DNA of 64,000 nt, from assembly GCF_000265075.1 (NCBI RefSeq), contig NZ_AJYA01000028.1, forward strand, positions 17,455 to 81,454, in the 5' to 3' direction. Source of the stretch: Nitritalea halalkaliphila LW7 (GTDB lineage Bacteria; Bacteroidota; Bacteroidia; Cytophagales; Cyclobacteriaceae). The translations under genes and the position numbers were made by a program. This document shows, piece after piece, positions 55,002 through 63,970 of this stretch. Under the pieces are notes generated by a model. That model was given only the letters and a program-made list of their open reading frames with translations, did no database searches and was not told the origin of the DNA. How positions within the stretch are numbered: position 1 is the first letter of the stretch; each line of letters starts with the position of its first letter.

Positions 55002-57959
55002 ATGTTTATCAACTGCCACAGTTATTACAGTTTCAAGTACGGGACGATGAGCATCGAAACGCTGATCGCGGAGGCCTTACGGGTGCGTGCGGATGCGATC
55101 GCACTTACGGACATTAATAGTACGGCAGGGATTTTTCCGTTCCTCCAGCAGGCCCAGCGGCATAATGTACATGCGGTCGTGGGCATAGACTTCCGCGATG
55201 GCAGCCGTCCCCGCTACATCGGGTTGGCAAAAAACCAAGAGGGGCTCTATGAATTAAATAAGCACTTATCGGAGGTTTTGGCGGCCGGGGGCCCATTCCC
55301 CCAGCGGGCGCCTGCATTTTCCCATGCCTGCATCGTCTATCCCTTGCAGCAAGCGCCTGATGTACTTCGAGAAGAGGAATTTGTGGGTGTCCGCATAGCT
55401 GAAATCCGTCAGCTGTACAGCCTGCGCAAGCGCTTCCCTGTCGAAAAGCTGGTACTTTGGCAGCCGGTAAGCTTTCAGGATACCATTTCCTTCAACACCC
55501 ACCGCCTCTTGCGTGCCATCGATCGGAATAGCCTACTCAGTAAACTGCCGCTCAGCGAACAGGGGCAGCCTGATGATCGTTTTTACACCTACGCGGAACT
55601 AGCTGCCCAGTGCGAAGGGCACAGTTATCTGATTACAGCCGCGCGAAAACTTCTGGAGCAGTGTCAGTTTTCCTTTTATTTTCATGCGGTTAAAAATAAA
55701 AGGAATGTAAGGGGCTCTTCTTGGGAAGACTTTGACTATCTGCGGACCGAAACCCTGCGCGGGGCGGTCAGCCGATATCCGAAGCTGAGCCAAGAGATTT
55801 TCGATCGTATCGAAAAAGAACTACTGCTCATCCAGCAAAAAGACTTCGTCTCCTATTTTTTAATCAATTATGATATCGTGCGCTATGCACATCGGAAAGG
55901 CTACTTCCATGTAGGAAGAGGCAGTGGAGCGAATAGCATCGTGGCGTACTGCCTTTACATCACAGACGTGGACCCGATCGCCTTGGACTTGTATTTCGAG
56001 CGGTTTATCAACTTATACCGGGACAGTCCGCCCGATTTCGACATCGATTTTTCCTGGAAGGATCGCGATGATGTCATCCGCTATATTTTCGAAACGTATA
56101 AAGAAGGAGATCGCGCCCATGTGGCACTTCTCAGCGCACACAGCACGTTCCAGTATCAAGCGGTTACCCGTGAACTGGGAAAAGTGTTTGGCTTGCCTAC
56201 CAGCGAAATCGAACAGCTTTTAGCCAAGGGAGGGCCTAAGCATCCGCTGGATCAGTATGGACGACTGATTAAACGGTATGGACAGCGGCTGATCGATGTC
56301 CCGAGCCATCTCAGTATACATGCGGGCGGTGTATTGATTTCAGAAAAGCCGATACACTATTATTCTGCCACTACTATTCCTCCGAAAGGCTTCCCTATTA
56401 CGCACTTTGACATGCATGTAGCGGAGGCGATCGGCCTGCATAAGTTTGACATCCTCAGTCAGCGCGGCTTAGGCCACATCAAGACGGCGATGGAGCTCAT
56501 CCACGAAAATCAGGGGGTGGAGGTAGATATTCGTCAAGTGGAACGCTTTAAGGAAGACGAAAAGATCAAGGAACTCCTGCGCACCGGCAAGACGATGGGC
56601 GCATTTTACGTAGAGTCGCCTGCCATGCGGATGCTCCTTTCGAAGATGAAAGCCCAGACTTACCTGGAATTGGTTGCGGCTAGCTCCATTATCCGCCCTG
56701 GAGTGGCGAGATCAGGCATGATGCGCGCTTATATTTTGCGTCACCTCGACGCAGAAAAGCGGAAAGAAGCACATCCCGTGATGGAGTCCATCATGCCCGA
56801 CACCTATGGCATCATGGTGTATCAGGAAGATGTAATTAAGGTAGCCCATTACTTCGCTGAGCTCAGCTTAGGCGAAGCTGACATCTTACGAAGGGGTATG
56901 AGCGGAAAATCCCGCTCTAAAGAGGAGTTTCAGCGTGTAAAAGATGCTTTCTTCTCGAACTGCGAGCGCTTAGGCAGAGAAAAGGAAATCACCGAGCAGG
57001 TATGGCATCAAATTGAAAGTTTCGCAGGCTACTCCTTTGCCAAAGGGCATTCGGCTTCCTTCGCAGTAGAAAGCTACCAAAGCCTGTATTTAAAAGCCTA
57101 CTTCCCGCTGGAATTTATGGTGGCGGTGATTAATAATTTCGGTGGGTTTTACCATACCGAGTTTTATTTGCACGAGCTGCGCATGCAAGGGGCTGAAATA
57201 GAGGCTCCGGATGTGAATGAAAGTCGCTACCTCACCCATATCCAAGGCACGCGTGTGCTTCTCGGCTTCATTCATTTAAAGCACTTCGAAAAGAAAAGTA
57301 CCGAGTGGCTTTTGCGCGCCCGCGCAAAGGGCCCTTTTACCAGTTTAGAAGATTTTATGCTTCGGGTTCCCTTAGGAATCGAGCAGCTGCGTATCCTCAT
57401 TCGCATCGAAGCTTTTCGTTTTACGGGTCGATCAAAGGCCCAGTTACTCTGGATAGCCCATGCCCGGCATCAAGAGCTGCAGCAGCGTGCGCAGGCAGCA
57501 GAAAATAGTTTGGGCCTCTTTCCAGCTGAAGTAAAGCCTTTCCGCCTCGAAGAGCTGCCTCCCTTAAGCACATCGGAAGATTGGGAGAAAATTCACGACC
57601 AACTGGAAATCTTAGAATTTCCACTAGACAGTCCTTTTCTCTTGGTGGAATCACTGCCTGTAGGGACCTGTATGGCCAGAGACCTGCCGAAGCAAAACGG
57701 GAAATGGGTCACGCTGGTGGGCTACTTGGTCACCGTAAAACCCACCCGAACGGTAAAAGGAGAGCGCATGCACTTCGGGACGTTTTTAGATCAGGAGGGC
57801 AACTGGGTGGATACAGTGCACTTTCCTGACAAAAAGAATCCCTACCCCTTTCGGGGCAAAGGCGTGTATTACCTAAAAGGGCGGGTCAGTGAGGAATTTG
57901 GTTTTTATACTGTCGAGGTAGCACAGATCACACGACTGCCTTACAAGCAGTCTTCTTAG
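55002..57959 (+). CDS. Error-prone DNA polymerase III alpha subunit (DnaE2/ImuC-like)
   Basis: A C-family polymerase of 985 residues, shorter than replicative DnaE (~1150+). The N-terminal PHP domain is degenerate: 'MFINCHSYYSFKYG' replaces the HxH metal motif, so proofreading-type PHP activity is unlikely. The palm carries 'VGRGSGANSIVAYCL' and the catalytic aspartates Asp345 and Asp347 in 'PPDFDIDFSW'. 'VYQEDVIKVAHYFAELSLGEADILRRGMSGK' and 'SFAKGHSASFAVESYQSLYLKAYFP' are C-family fingers motifs. The C-terminus has an OB-fold ('WVTLVGYLVTVKPTRTVKGERMHFGTF') but no obvious tau-binding tail. It likely acts with DinB in damage-induced synthesis. Confidence 0.92.
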   Translation: MFINCHSYYSFKYGTMSIETLIAEALRVRADAIALTDINSTAGIFPFLQQAQRHNVHAVVGIDFRDGSRPRYIGLAKNQEGLYELNKHLSEVLAAGGPFPQRAPAFSHACIVYPLQQAPDVLREEEFVGVRIAEIRQLYSLRKRFPVEKLVLWQPVSFQDTISFNTHRLLRAIDRNSLLSKLPLSEQGQPDDRFYTYAELAAQCEGHSYLITAARKLLEQCQFSFYFHAVKNKRNVRGSSWEDFDYLRTETLRGAVSRYPKLSQEIFDRIEKELLLIQQKDFVSYFLINYDIVRYAHRKGYFHVGRGSGANSIVAYCLYITDVDPIALDLYFERFINLYRDSPPDFDIDFSWKDRDDVIRYIFETYKEGDRAHVALLSAHSTFQYQAVTRELGKVFGLPTSEIEQLLAKGGPKHPLDQYGRLIKRYGQRLIDVPSHLSIHAGGVLISEKPIHYYSATTIPPKGFPITHFDMHVAEAIGLHKFDILSQRGLGHIKTAMELIHENQGVEVDIRQVERFKEDEKIKELLRTGKTMGAFYVESPAMRMLLSKMKAQTYLELVAASSIIRPGVARSGMMRAYILRHLDAEKRKEAHPVMESIMPDTYGIMVYQEDVIKVAHYFAELSLGEADILRRGMSGKSRSKEEFQRVKDAFFSNCERLGREKEITEQVWHQIESFAGYSFAKGHSASFAVESYQSLYLKAYFPLEFMVAVINNFGGFYHTEFYLHELRMQGAEIEAPDVNESRYLTHIQGTRVLLGFIHLKHFEKKSTEWLLRARAKGPFTSLEDFMLRVPLGIEQLRILIRIEAFRFTGRSKAQLLWIAHARHQELQQRAQAAENSLGLFPAEVKPFRLEELPPLSTSEDWEKIHDQLEILEFPLDSPFLLVESLPVGTCMARDLPKQNGKWVTLVGYLVTVKPTRTVKGERMHFGTFLDQEGNWVDTVHFPDKKNPYPFRGKGVYYLKGRVSEEFGFYTVEVAQITRLPYKQSS

Positions 57960-58125
57960 CCCTATTCCTAGTTCCATAACCCTACGAAAGCTTAGAAAGG
58001 AACTTGTACAGGAGTCCCCCTCTTTACCGGAGTTCCTCCCTGCCGCATCGCTCATTTCTTACGGTACGGAACAGTAGAGAGGATCTAGGTATGCAGCTAG
58101 GAAAAATGGGTTAAACCATTTCTCC

Positions 58126-58716
58126 TCAGAAGTTTAAGGAAATGCCCAGTTCCAGTTGTTGAAAACGGAAATCGGTCGTGTTAAAATCCACCGCATCGCT
58201 AAAGCTTACCTGCTGCGCGTTTAAGATACGCTCGAAGCGTAAATCTAAGCCTAGGCGTCCGAAATTAAGTCCCACGCCCACCTGAAAACCTGCGTTAAAC
58301 TCTCCACCATCTCCCGTAATATCATCACGTAAAAACAAATGTCCGGATGGCCCCCCGAAAACGGAGAGCGTTCTCCCGATTAAATTTACCCCCACTAAAA
58401 AAGGTAGATCAAAACGACGGGTGATAAGACGGTTTTCTACCCCTTGTTCCACTACGTTCGTCACAAAGTTCGTAAAATAAATCTCTGGCTTGACGAAAAC
58501 AGGCCCTAGGTGATACTTACCGAAAACCCCTACATGGTACCCCATATTATCCAGTGGATCGCCAAAAATCAATTGTGCGTCACGAAAATAGGACCCATTA
58601 TAGCTATAGTTAAAGCCTGCTTTTAATCCAAAACCATTACTGGTCTGGGCCTGGACACTGGAAGTGGCACCAAGGAAACCACACAAGAACACAAGAACTA
58701 AAAGAACATTTTTCAT
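58126..58716 (-). CDS. Outer-membrane beta-barrel protein (porin family, PF13568-like)
   Basis: A 196-residue exported protein with signal peptide ('FLGATSSVQAQ') and 8-strand barrel pattern: 'NGFGLKAGFNYSYNG', 'YHVGVFGKYHLGPVFVKPEIYFTNF', 'FDLPFLVGVNLIGRTLSVFGGPSGHLFL', 'NAGFQVGVGLNFGRLGLDLRFE', ending 'LELGISLNF' with terminal Phe. This is the common Bacteroidota outer_membrane_beta-barrel family. Role not predictable; monocistronic. Confidence 0.85.
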   Translation of the reverse strand: MKNVLLVLVFLCGFLGATSSVQAQTSNGFGLKAGFNYSYNGSYFRDAQLIFGDPLDNMGYHVGVFGKYHLGPVFVKPEIYFTNFVTNVVEQGVENRLITRRFDLPFLVGVNLIGRTLSVFGGPSGHLFLRDDITGDGGEFNAGFQVGVGLNFGRLGLDLRFERILNAQQVSFSDAVDFNTTDFRFQQLELGISLNF

Positions 58717-58949
58717 CTTACTCGGGGCTAAGGATAAAACATAACATAAGTAATATACGCATGGAAAAGCTAGTTTCGACCAGTAGTCGCCTGAAAATCA
58801 GTCCTACTTTAACACCAACTCCCTACCTTTTTCAAGTTCTTTTAAGAAAATCATGCCAAAGATTCTACTTACATCCGCCCGTTTTTGCGTGCTAAACGGC
58901 TTAAATGATGTAAAAACACTAATTTAACTTATAAGCAACATTTTTCACC

Positions 58950-58980
58950 TTGTGAAAGTTACCTTAATGCCTTACATTTA
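58950..58980 (+). promoter_or_regulatory. Promoter for the Rossmann-fold gene at 59019
   Basis: TTG (58950-58952), 20 bases, TACATTTA (58973-58980), near the Bacteroidota consensus, 38 bases before the ATG. Confidence 0.5.
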
Positions 58981-59018
58981 GGTGCTTAATTCATGTTTCT
59001 ACCCGAACATCACCCATT

Positions 59019-59627
59019 ATGCGCATCGCCATCCTTGGTGCTACCCCCCTAGCAGCATCACTCGCTCATAAATTCCTTAAGGCTGGATTACAGGTTTCAG
59101 TAGGTGTCCGTCCTGACTTTATTCCAGAAAGTACGACTTGGAAACTCCTGCACATGCAAGTGGGATCCTGCCTCAGCTACAGTGAGGCGTGTAAAGAGGC
59201 GGATATGGTCTTTTTATGCACCGAAAATACACAGTTGGACAATATCGTAAAAAGCCTTCAAGAACTAAGACCACTCGCCATTGTGGACAGCACGAACGCT
59301 GGTTATAAAAACTGCATCCCTTGTAACACCACTCACCTGCAGGAGCGATTACCTAAACACCAGTTATACAAAGCCTTTAATAATCTCGGAATAGATTATC
59401 CTCAAAACGATCGTCTGGGTTTATTAAATGAAACGTACTTCTGTGGCCCCGAGGGCCAGACTAAAGAGCGCCTCAAGCGACTGATTTCCTGCATCGGCTT
59501 TCACCCCATCGACGCGGGCGGCTTAGAACATGCCGATTTACTAGAGGCTTTTTATCACCTGAGAAGTAAAATCGCTGAGCGAAAGCAAGATCAAGCTCAG
59601 TGTCATTTCAAGCTCATTTCGCACTAA
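59019..59627 (+). CDS. NAD(P)-binding protein, F420-reductase-like
   Basis: A 202-residue Rossmann protein. 'MRIAILGATPLAASLAHKFLKAGLQVSVGVR' is the dinucleotide site with a GxGPLxxxLA-like loop, 'ADMVFLCTENTQLDNIV' and 'AIVDSTNAGY' follow the NADPH-dependent F420 reductase-like (PF03807) pattern, and 'LYKAFNNLGIDY' is characteristic of the same group. Coenzyme F420 itself is not expected in Bacteroidota, so the real substrate is unknown. It ends with a terminator at 59654. Confidence 0.8.
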   Translation: MRIAILGATPLAASLAHKFLKAGLQVSVGVRPDFIPESTTWKLLHMQVGSCLSYSEACKEADMVFLCTENTQLDNIVKSLQELRPLAIVDSTNAGYKNCIPCNTTHLQERLPKHQLYKAFNNLGIDYPQNDRLGLLNETYFCGPEGQTKERLKRLISCIGFHPIDAGGLEHADLLEAFYHLRSKIAERKQDQAQCHFKLISH

Positions 59628-59653
59628 CTCTAAAAAACAATTAAGGACTTCAA

Positions 59654-59695
59654 GAGCTTAGGGTAGCAGTAACGCTTCTGCCCTAAGCTTTTTTT
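59654..59695 (+). terminator. Terminator after the Rossmann-fold gene
   Basis: AGCTTAGGG (59655-59663) / CCCTAAGCT (59681-59689) with inner CAG/CTG pairing, then T7. Confidence 0.85.
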
Positions 59696-59722
59696 GCTTT
59701 AGCAAAATTGGTGAAAGGCTAT

Positions 59723-59730
59723 TAATTTTG
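59723..59730 (+). promoter_or_regulatory. -7 element upstream of the M3 peptidase gene
   Basis: TAATTTTG followed by CATCCAA, the same extended -7 context as lepA, 22 bases before the ATG. Confidence 0.45.
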
Positions 59731-59752
59731 CATCCAACCAAATACTAACTTT

Positions 59753-61881
59753 ATGAGCCGTTTACGAACTCTTACCACCCTTCTTACGGCAGCTGCCCTG
59801 TGGAGCTGTTCCGGGGATGGGACGAACACGACGCGTATGAACCCCTTCTTCGAACCTTATGCCACGCCTTTCGAGGTACCTCCTTTCGATAGCATCGAGA
59901 TCGAACACTTTAAGCCCGCCATGGAAGCTGGCATCAAAGAGCAGCAAGCTGAAATCGACGCCATCGTAGAGCAGACAGAGGCTCCTACCTTTGAAAACAC
60001 CATCGAAGCACTAGAAAACTCTGGCGCCCTCTTAAGCCGCGTACAGACCGTATTCGGAAATTTGAATAGCGCGCATACGAATGCAGAGCTGCAGGCGATC
60101 GCTAAAGAAATGTCGCCGGCACTATCGGCGCATGGAGACAATATCCGCCTGAACGAGAAGCTCTTCGCACGTATCCGAGCCGTTTACGAGCAGCGCGAGT
60201 CCTTAAACTTAAATGAAGAGCAGCGCATGCTCCTCGAAAAAACGTATAAGTCCTTCGTCCGTAGCGGAGCCAACTTACAGGAGGCCGAAAAAGAGAAATT
60301 GCGTGAAATCAATAGCAAGCTAGCACTTCTGAGCCTGGAGTTTGGCCAAAATCTTTTAGCGGAAACAAATGATTTTCAGCTTTGGATCACGGATGAGGCC
60401 GACTTAGCGGGGCTTCCGTCCAGTTTGCGCGCTAGCGCCAAAGCAGATGCTGAGGCTGCTGGAGAGCCTGAAAAATGGCTATTTACGCTTCAGAACCCAA
60501 GTGTGATGCCCTTCCTGCAGTATGCAGAAAATCGTGCCTTGCGTGAGAAAATCTGGGATGCCTATCAGACACGAAGCAGCAGAGGGAATGACAAGGACAA
60601 CACACAGGCTTTAATCGATATCGCCAACTTACGCTTAGAGCGGGCCCAACTTTTAGGCTATGAAACACATGCTGCCTTCAGCTTGGAAGAAACCATGGCG
60701 AAAAATGCAGGAAATGTGTACACCCTTTTAAATCAGCTTTGGACACCAGCGCTCGCTAAAGCGAAGGCAGAGCGAGATGAGATGCAAGCCCTACATGCAG
60801 AATTGGGCGAAGAGGGTCCCCTACAGCATGGGACTGGAGATTCTATGAAGAAAAACTCCGTCAGAAGAAATTTGACCTAGATGAACAGGAAGTGAAGCCC
60901 TACTTCTCTTTAGAAAAAGTACAGGAAGGTGTTTTTAATGTAGTGAAAGAGCTTTTCGGACTAACCTTTACACCGAGACCTGAGCTTCCTACCTACCATC
61001 CAGAGGCGAAAGCCTATGAGGTAAAAGAGGCTGATGGCAGCCATGTGGGTATATTGTATATGGATTTCCACCCGCGTCCTTCGAAAAGAGGAGGTGCCTG
61101 GATGACCAGCTACCGCCCGCAATCGATGGAAAATGGGGAGCGTAAGGCACCTGTTATTTCGATCGTATGTAATTTCTCTAAGCCCACAGGGGACACCCCT
61201 GCCCTGCTGACCTTTGACGAGGTGACGACCTTCTTCCATGAATTCGGCCATGCGCTACATGGCTTATTATCTAACGTGCAGTACCGCAGCTTGGCGGGTA
61301 CCTCTGTACCACGCGACTTCGTGGAATTACCGTCTCAGATTCTAGAAAACTGGGCGACTGAGCCGAGTATCTTAAAAACCTATGCCGTGCACTATGAAAC
61401 AGGCGAAGCGATTCCAGATGCATTAATCGAAAAGTTACAGAATTCAGGGACTTTTGGACAGGGTTTCGCGACGACGGAATATCTGGCCGCATCGCTGCTG
61501 GATTTAGACTACCATACAATCACCGAACCGATTCAGCAGGACGCGAAAGCCTTCGAAGCAGAAGCTGTTCGTAAGATGGGGCTTATCGATGAAATCATTC
61601 CTCGCTACCGAAGCTCCTACTTCCAGCACATCTTCAGTGGTGGCTATTCAGCCGGCTACTATAGCTACATCTGGAGTGGTGTTTTAGATACGGATGCTTT
61701 CCAAGCCTTTAAAGAAACAGAACTCTTTAACCCAGAAAAAGCCAAGGCATTCCGTACCGAAATTCTAGAGCGTGGAGGGACACGCGACCCTATGGAAATG
61801 TATGTGAACTTTAGAGGCGCAGAGCCTACGATAGAGGCCTTGCTCGCGAAGCGTGGCTTGAATCAACTTAGCCTACGCTAA
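59753..61881 (+). CDS. M3 family metallopeptidase (Dcp/oligopeptidase-like lipoprotein), 1-nt frameshift
   Basis: A ~709-residue peptidase with a lipoprotein signal ('LWSC' lipobox, Cys19). Part 1 (59753 to ~60826) has the M3 N-terminal helical domain ('EIEHFKPAMEAGIKEQQAEI', 'NPSVMPFLQYAENRALREK', 'YETHAAFSLEETMAKN'). Part 2 (from ~60827) has 'VGILYMDFHPRPSKRGGAWM', the zinc site 'FHEFGHALHG' with His496, Glu497 and His500, and 'FSGGYSAGYYSYIWSGVLDTDAF'. At 60826-60828 CAGCATGGG should be CAGCCATGGG, restoring 'LQPWDWRFYEEKLRQKKFDL'. Probable peptidyl-dipeptidase acting on oligopeptides in the envelope, which could process peptides taken up by SusCD systems. Confidence 0.92.
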
Positions 61882-61952
61882 GTAGCAAATAAGACTTCGG
61901 GAAGTAAGTGTTCGCATAAAATAAACAGCCACATCTTCCTGACATATATGCG

Positions 61953-61983
61953 GAAGGGGACCTTGTCCCCTTCTTTTTTTTTT
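61953..61983 (+). terminator. Terminator of the M3 peptidase gene
   Basis: GAAGGGGAC-CTT-GTCCCCTTC (61953-61973), followed by ten T's. Confidence 0.88.
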
Positions 61984-62076
61984 ATAAATATGTAGTCAAA
62001 AAATTTCACTATACGGATTGTTTTTGTATATTAGTAAAAGAGTATAATGTTGATTATTTTTAAACAAATCCTTATG

Positions 62077-62442
62077 ATGAAATTAGTACTTGCAGGACAA
62101 AATCCTTACCTTAAATCGATCATGAATCAGTATTTAGCGGGTATCGGATACACAGTTTTCTGTCTGGATGATGCATCCGAGGGTAAATTACTCGTTGACA
62201 GAGGCGAACAAATCGACTTAACTTTACTATTGCTTGATAAAGAAGGGTTTGCGAAAAATTTCGCTCAATACCTAAAAGAGCATTATACAGCTAACTTCGG
62301 CCCTATTGTAGGGTTAAAACAGGAAAGTTTAGCGAAAAGAGAAAAAGAAGAAGCCGCTAATTTCACCGATCACCTCATCGATGGGTTTAAAACCCTTTCG
62401 GAACTCTCCTCGCACCTGCCAAAAGCCTTGCGAACGGCTTGA
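62077..62442 (+). CDS. Small receiver-like protein of unknown function
   Basis: A ~121-residue soluble protein. From the ATG at 62077 it reads 'MKLVLAGQNPYLKSIMNQYL' and 'GIGYTVFCLDDASEGKLLVD', followed by 'IDLTLLLLDKEGFAKNFAQYLK', which follows the (beta-alpha)n layout of response-regulator receiver domains with an Asp at the end of the third strand. The acidic pair expected after strand 1 is absent, so it is probably a degenerate or pseudo-receiver. No histidine kinase is nearby. Alternative starts at 62074 or 62047 add 1 or 10 residues. Function unknown. Confidence 0.65.
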   Translation: MKLVLAGQNPYLKSIMNQYLAGIGYTVFCLDDASEGKLLVDRGEQIDLTLLLLDKEGFAKNFAQYLKEHYTANFGPIVGLKQESLAKREKEEAANFTDHLIDGFKTLSELSSHLPKALRTA

Positions 62443-62473
62443 GTGCTTCTGGAATAAAGCACCCTAAAGGATT

Positions 62474-62809
62474 TCAGTCCACCAGTAATTGATAATAGCG
62501 CGCTATTTTTTCTTTTAACTCCTGCAGTGCCACCAAACCATTCGCACGAAAAACCTCCTTGCCTGCTGCCAAAACAAGGATTCCTGGAATACTCATCATC
62601 CGGAGTTGAGCAGCTAAGGCTTTATAGGTTACAGCATCAATTCGCTGCAAACGCATAGCTGGAAAGTGTTGCGCCACTAAGTCGGCAACCTTCGGAAAAA
62701 GTGTCGTGCACACGCTACACTCCTCACCATAAAAGTAAAGCAGTAGCATCGGCTGCCCAGCCTGAGCCGCACGCTCAGACCACTCATTTAAAATTTCATT
62801 TGGATGCAT
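62474..62809 (-). CDS. Thioredoxin family protein
   Basis: A 111-residue thioredoxin fold with active site Cys31-Ser-Val-Cys34 in 'YGEECSVCTTLFPKV' and cis-proline 'SIPGILVL'. There is no signal peptide. The CSVC active site differs from the CGPC of housekeeping thioredoxin. It starts 36 bases after the TsdA-like cytochrome gene on the same strand, so it may form a two-gene unit concerned with sulfur or thiol redox chemistry; this link is inference from position. Confidence 0.85.
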   Translation of the reverse strand: MHPNEILNEWSERAAQAGQPMLLLYFYGEECSVCTTLFPKVADLVAQHFPAMRLQRIDAVTYKALAAQLRMMSIPGILVLAAGKEVFRANGLVALQELKEKIARYYQLLVD

Positions 62810-62845
62810 GCTTCTTATTTTTTGTTATCACCTTAGCTAAAAGGA

Positions 62846-63904
62846 TTACTTGGCCTGCTTTTTAGCTGCTACGATCGGAGGAAAAGGTCCGTATTTGTGC
62901 TGCTCCTCTGGAAAAGTGTCGCTAAATGGCCCGAAAGGATGGTCTACAGGTTTCTTAGAAATGTCCGGCCAGTCGCCAGTAATATCTTTCGAGGGTCGCG
63001 GCATGCTATTCACATAAGCAGCCACATCCCATGCTTCCTGATCGGTCAAAATAGGGTTATCCACCGTAGCCCCGAGTGGCATATTCGCACGCACATAGCC
63101 CGCAAAGCGTGACATGCGATACAAGCCAGCCCCATCGTTATAGGCATGCGCTCCCCACAGTGGCGGATAGGTGTACGCCAACTGGTCAAAGCGCATAACC
63201 CCCTGACCATCTTCCTGATGACAGGAAGCACAGTAGGCGTCGTAAATCCGCTTGCCTTTTATCGGATCCGCGGCACGATCCAGGTAGCTCACATCGATTA
63301 AGCCAGCCCCAAACGGAACTTCTCCTTTCGGAACCTCTTTCCCCAGCCACTCCATATAAGCCACCATGGCGATCATTTCCTCGCTGTCCACCTCTAAAGG
63401 CGAGCCATTTAAGCTGCGCTCAAAACAATCGTTGATACGCTTCGGGATATCTTCCATTTGCCCAGAACGCCCTCTCACCTTGGGATAGGTGGACGCTACC
63501 GCCGCATAATTATTTCCAAAAGGCACCGTTCCAGCACCCAAATGGCAGTTTTGACAGTTTAATCCATTGGATATCGCCTTTACTTTGCCCAGCGGGCCCA
63601 AGTACTCAGAAGTATTCGCGATCAATTCCCGACCGTACTCGATGTATAAGGCATTCGGCTCATCCGCTACGGTAGACCAGTCGGGGGCCTGCCATAAGCG
63701 CTCTAAGTCCTCTTGTGGAATCAGCCCCTCATAGACCTCAGCTAATAAAACCTCTCCCGCTGGCGCTGCCAACTGAGGCAAGCTTCCTCCTGCTAATAAA
63801 TAAACAAAGAGTACAATAAGGGCAAGTAAAACGGCTAAAAGCCCCAATAAGTAACTCGTTGCATTTTCAATAAAAGAAGCGAAGGATTGACGGTTATTTT
63901 TCAT
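62846..63904 (-). CDS. Membrane-anchored dihaem cytochrome c, TsdA (thiosulfate dehydrogenase)-like
   Basis: A 352-residue protein with one N-terminal membrane anchor (~18-38). The first c-type haem is CQNCH (117-121) in 'SNGLNCQNCHLGAGT', the second CASCH (225-229) in 'YDAYCASCHQEDGQG'. 'YPKVRGRSGQMEDIPKRINDCFERSLNGSPL' is the hallmark of the TsdA family; Cys160 lies 39 residues after His121, the position of the axial Cys ligand in TsdA. The enzyme oxidises thiosulfate to tetrathionate or runs in reverse. Related dihaem cytochromes with other roles exist, so activity needs care. A CRP/FNR-like site precedes it. Confidence 0.82.
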   Translation of the reverse strand: MKNNRQSFASFIENATSYLLGLLAVLLALIVLFVYLLAGGSLPQLAAPAGEVLLAEVYEGLIPQEDLERLWQAPDWSTVADEPNALYIEYGRELIANTSEYLGPLGKVKAISNGLNCQNCHLGAGTVPFGNNYAAVASTYPKVRGRSGQMEDIPKRINDCFERSLNGSPLEVDSEEMIAMVAYMEWLGKEVPKGEVPFGAGLIDVSYLDRAADPIKGKRIYDAYCASCHQEDGQGVMRFDQLAYTYPPLWGAHAYNDGAGLYRMSRFAGYVRANMPLGATVDNPILTDQEAWDVAAYVNSMPRPSKDITGDWPDISKKPVDHPFGPFSDTFPEEQHKYGPFPPIVAAKKQAK

Positions 63905-63954
63905 GGGTTAGATAAAATTCCTCACAAAAATGCATGGAAACCGCGGATTAATTT

Positions 63955-63970
63955 GGTGATTTTCATCACA
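63955..63970 (-). promoter_or_regulatory. CRP/FNR-like site upstream of the cytochrome gene
   Basis: On the minus strand TGTGA-TGAAAA-TCACC, one base off the TGTGA-N6-TCACA consensus, 51 bases before the cytochrome ATG. Confidence 0.45.
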
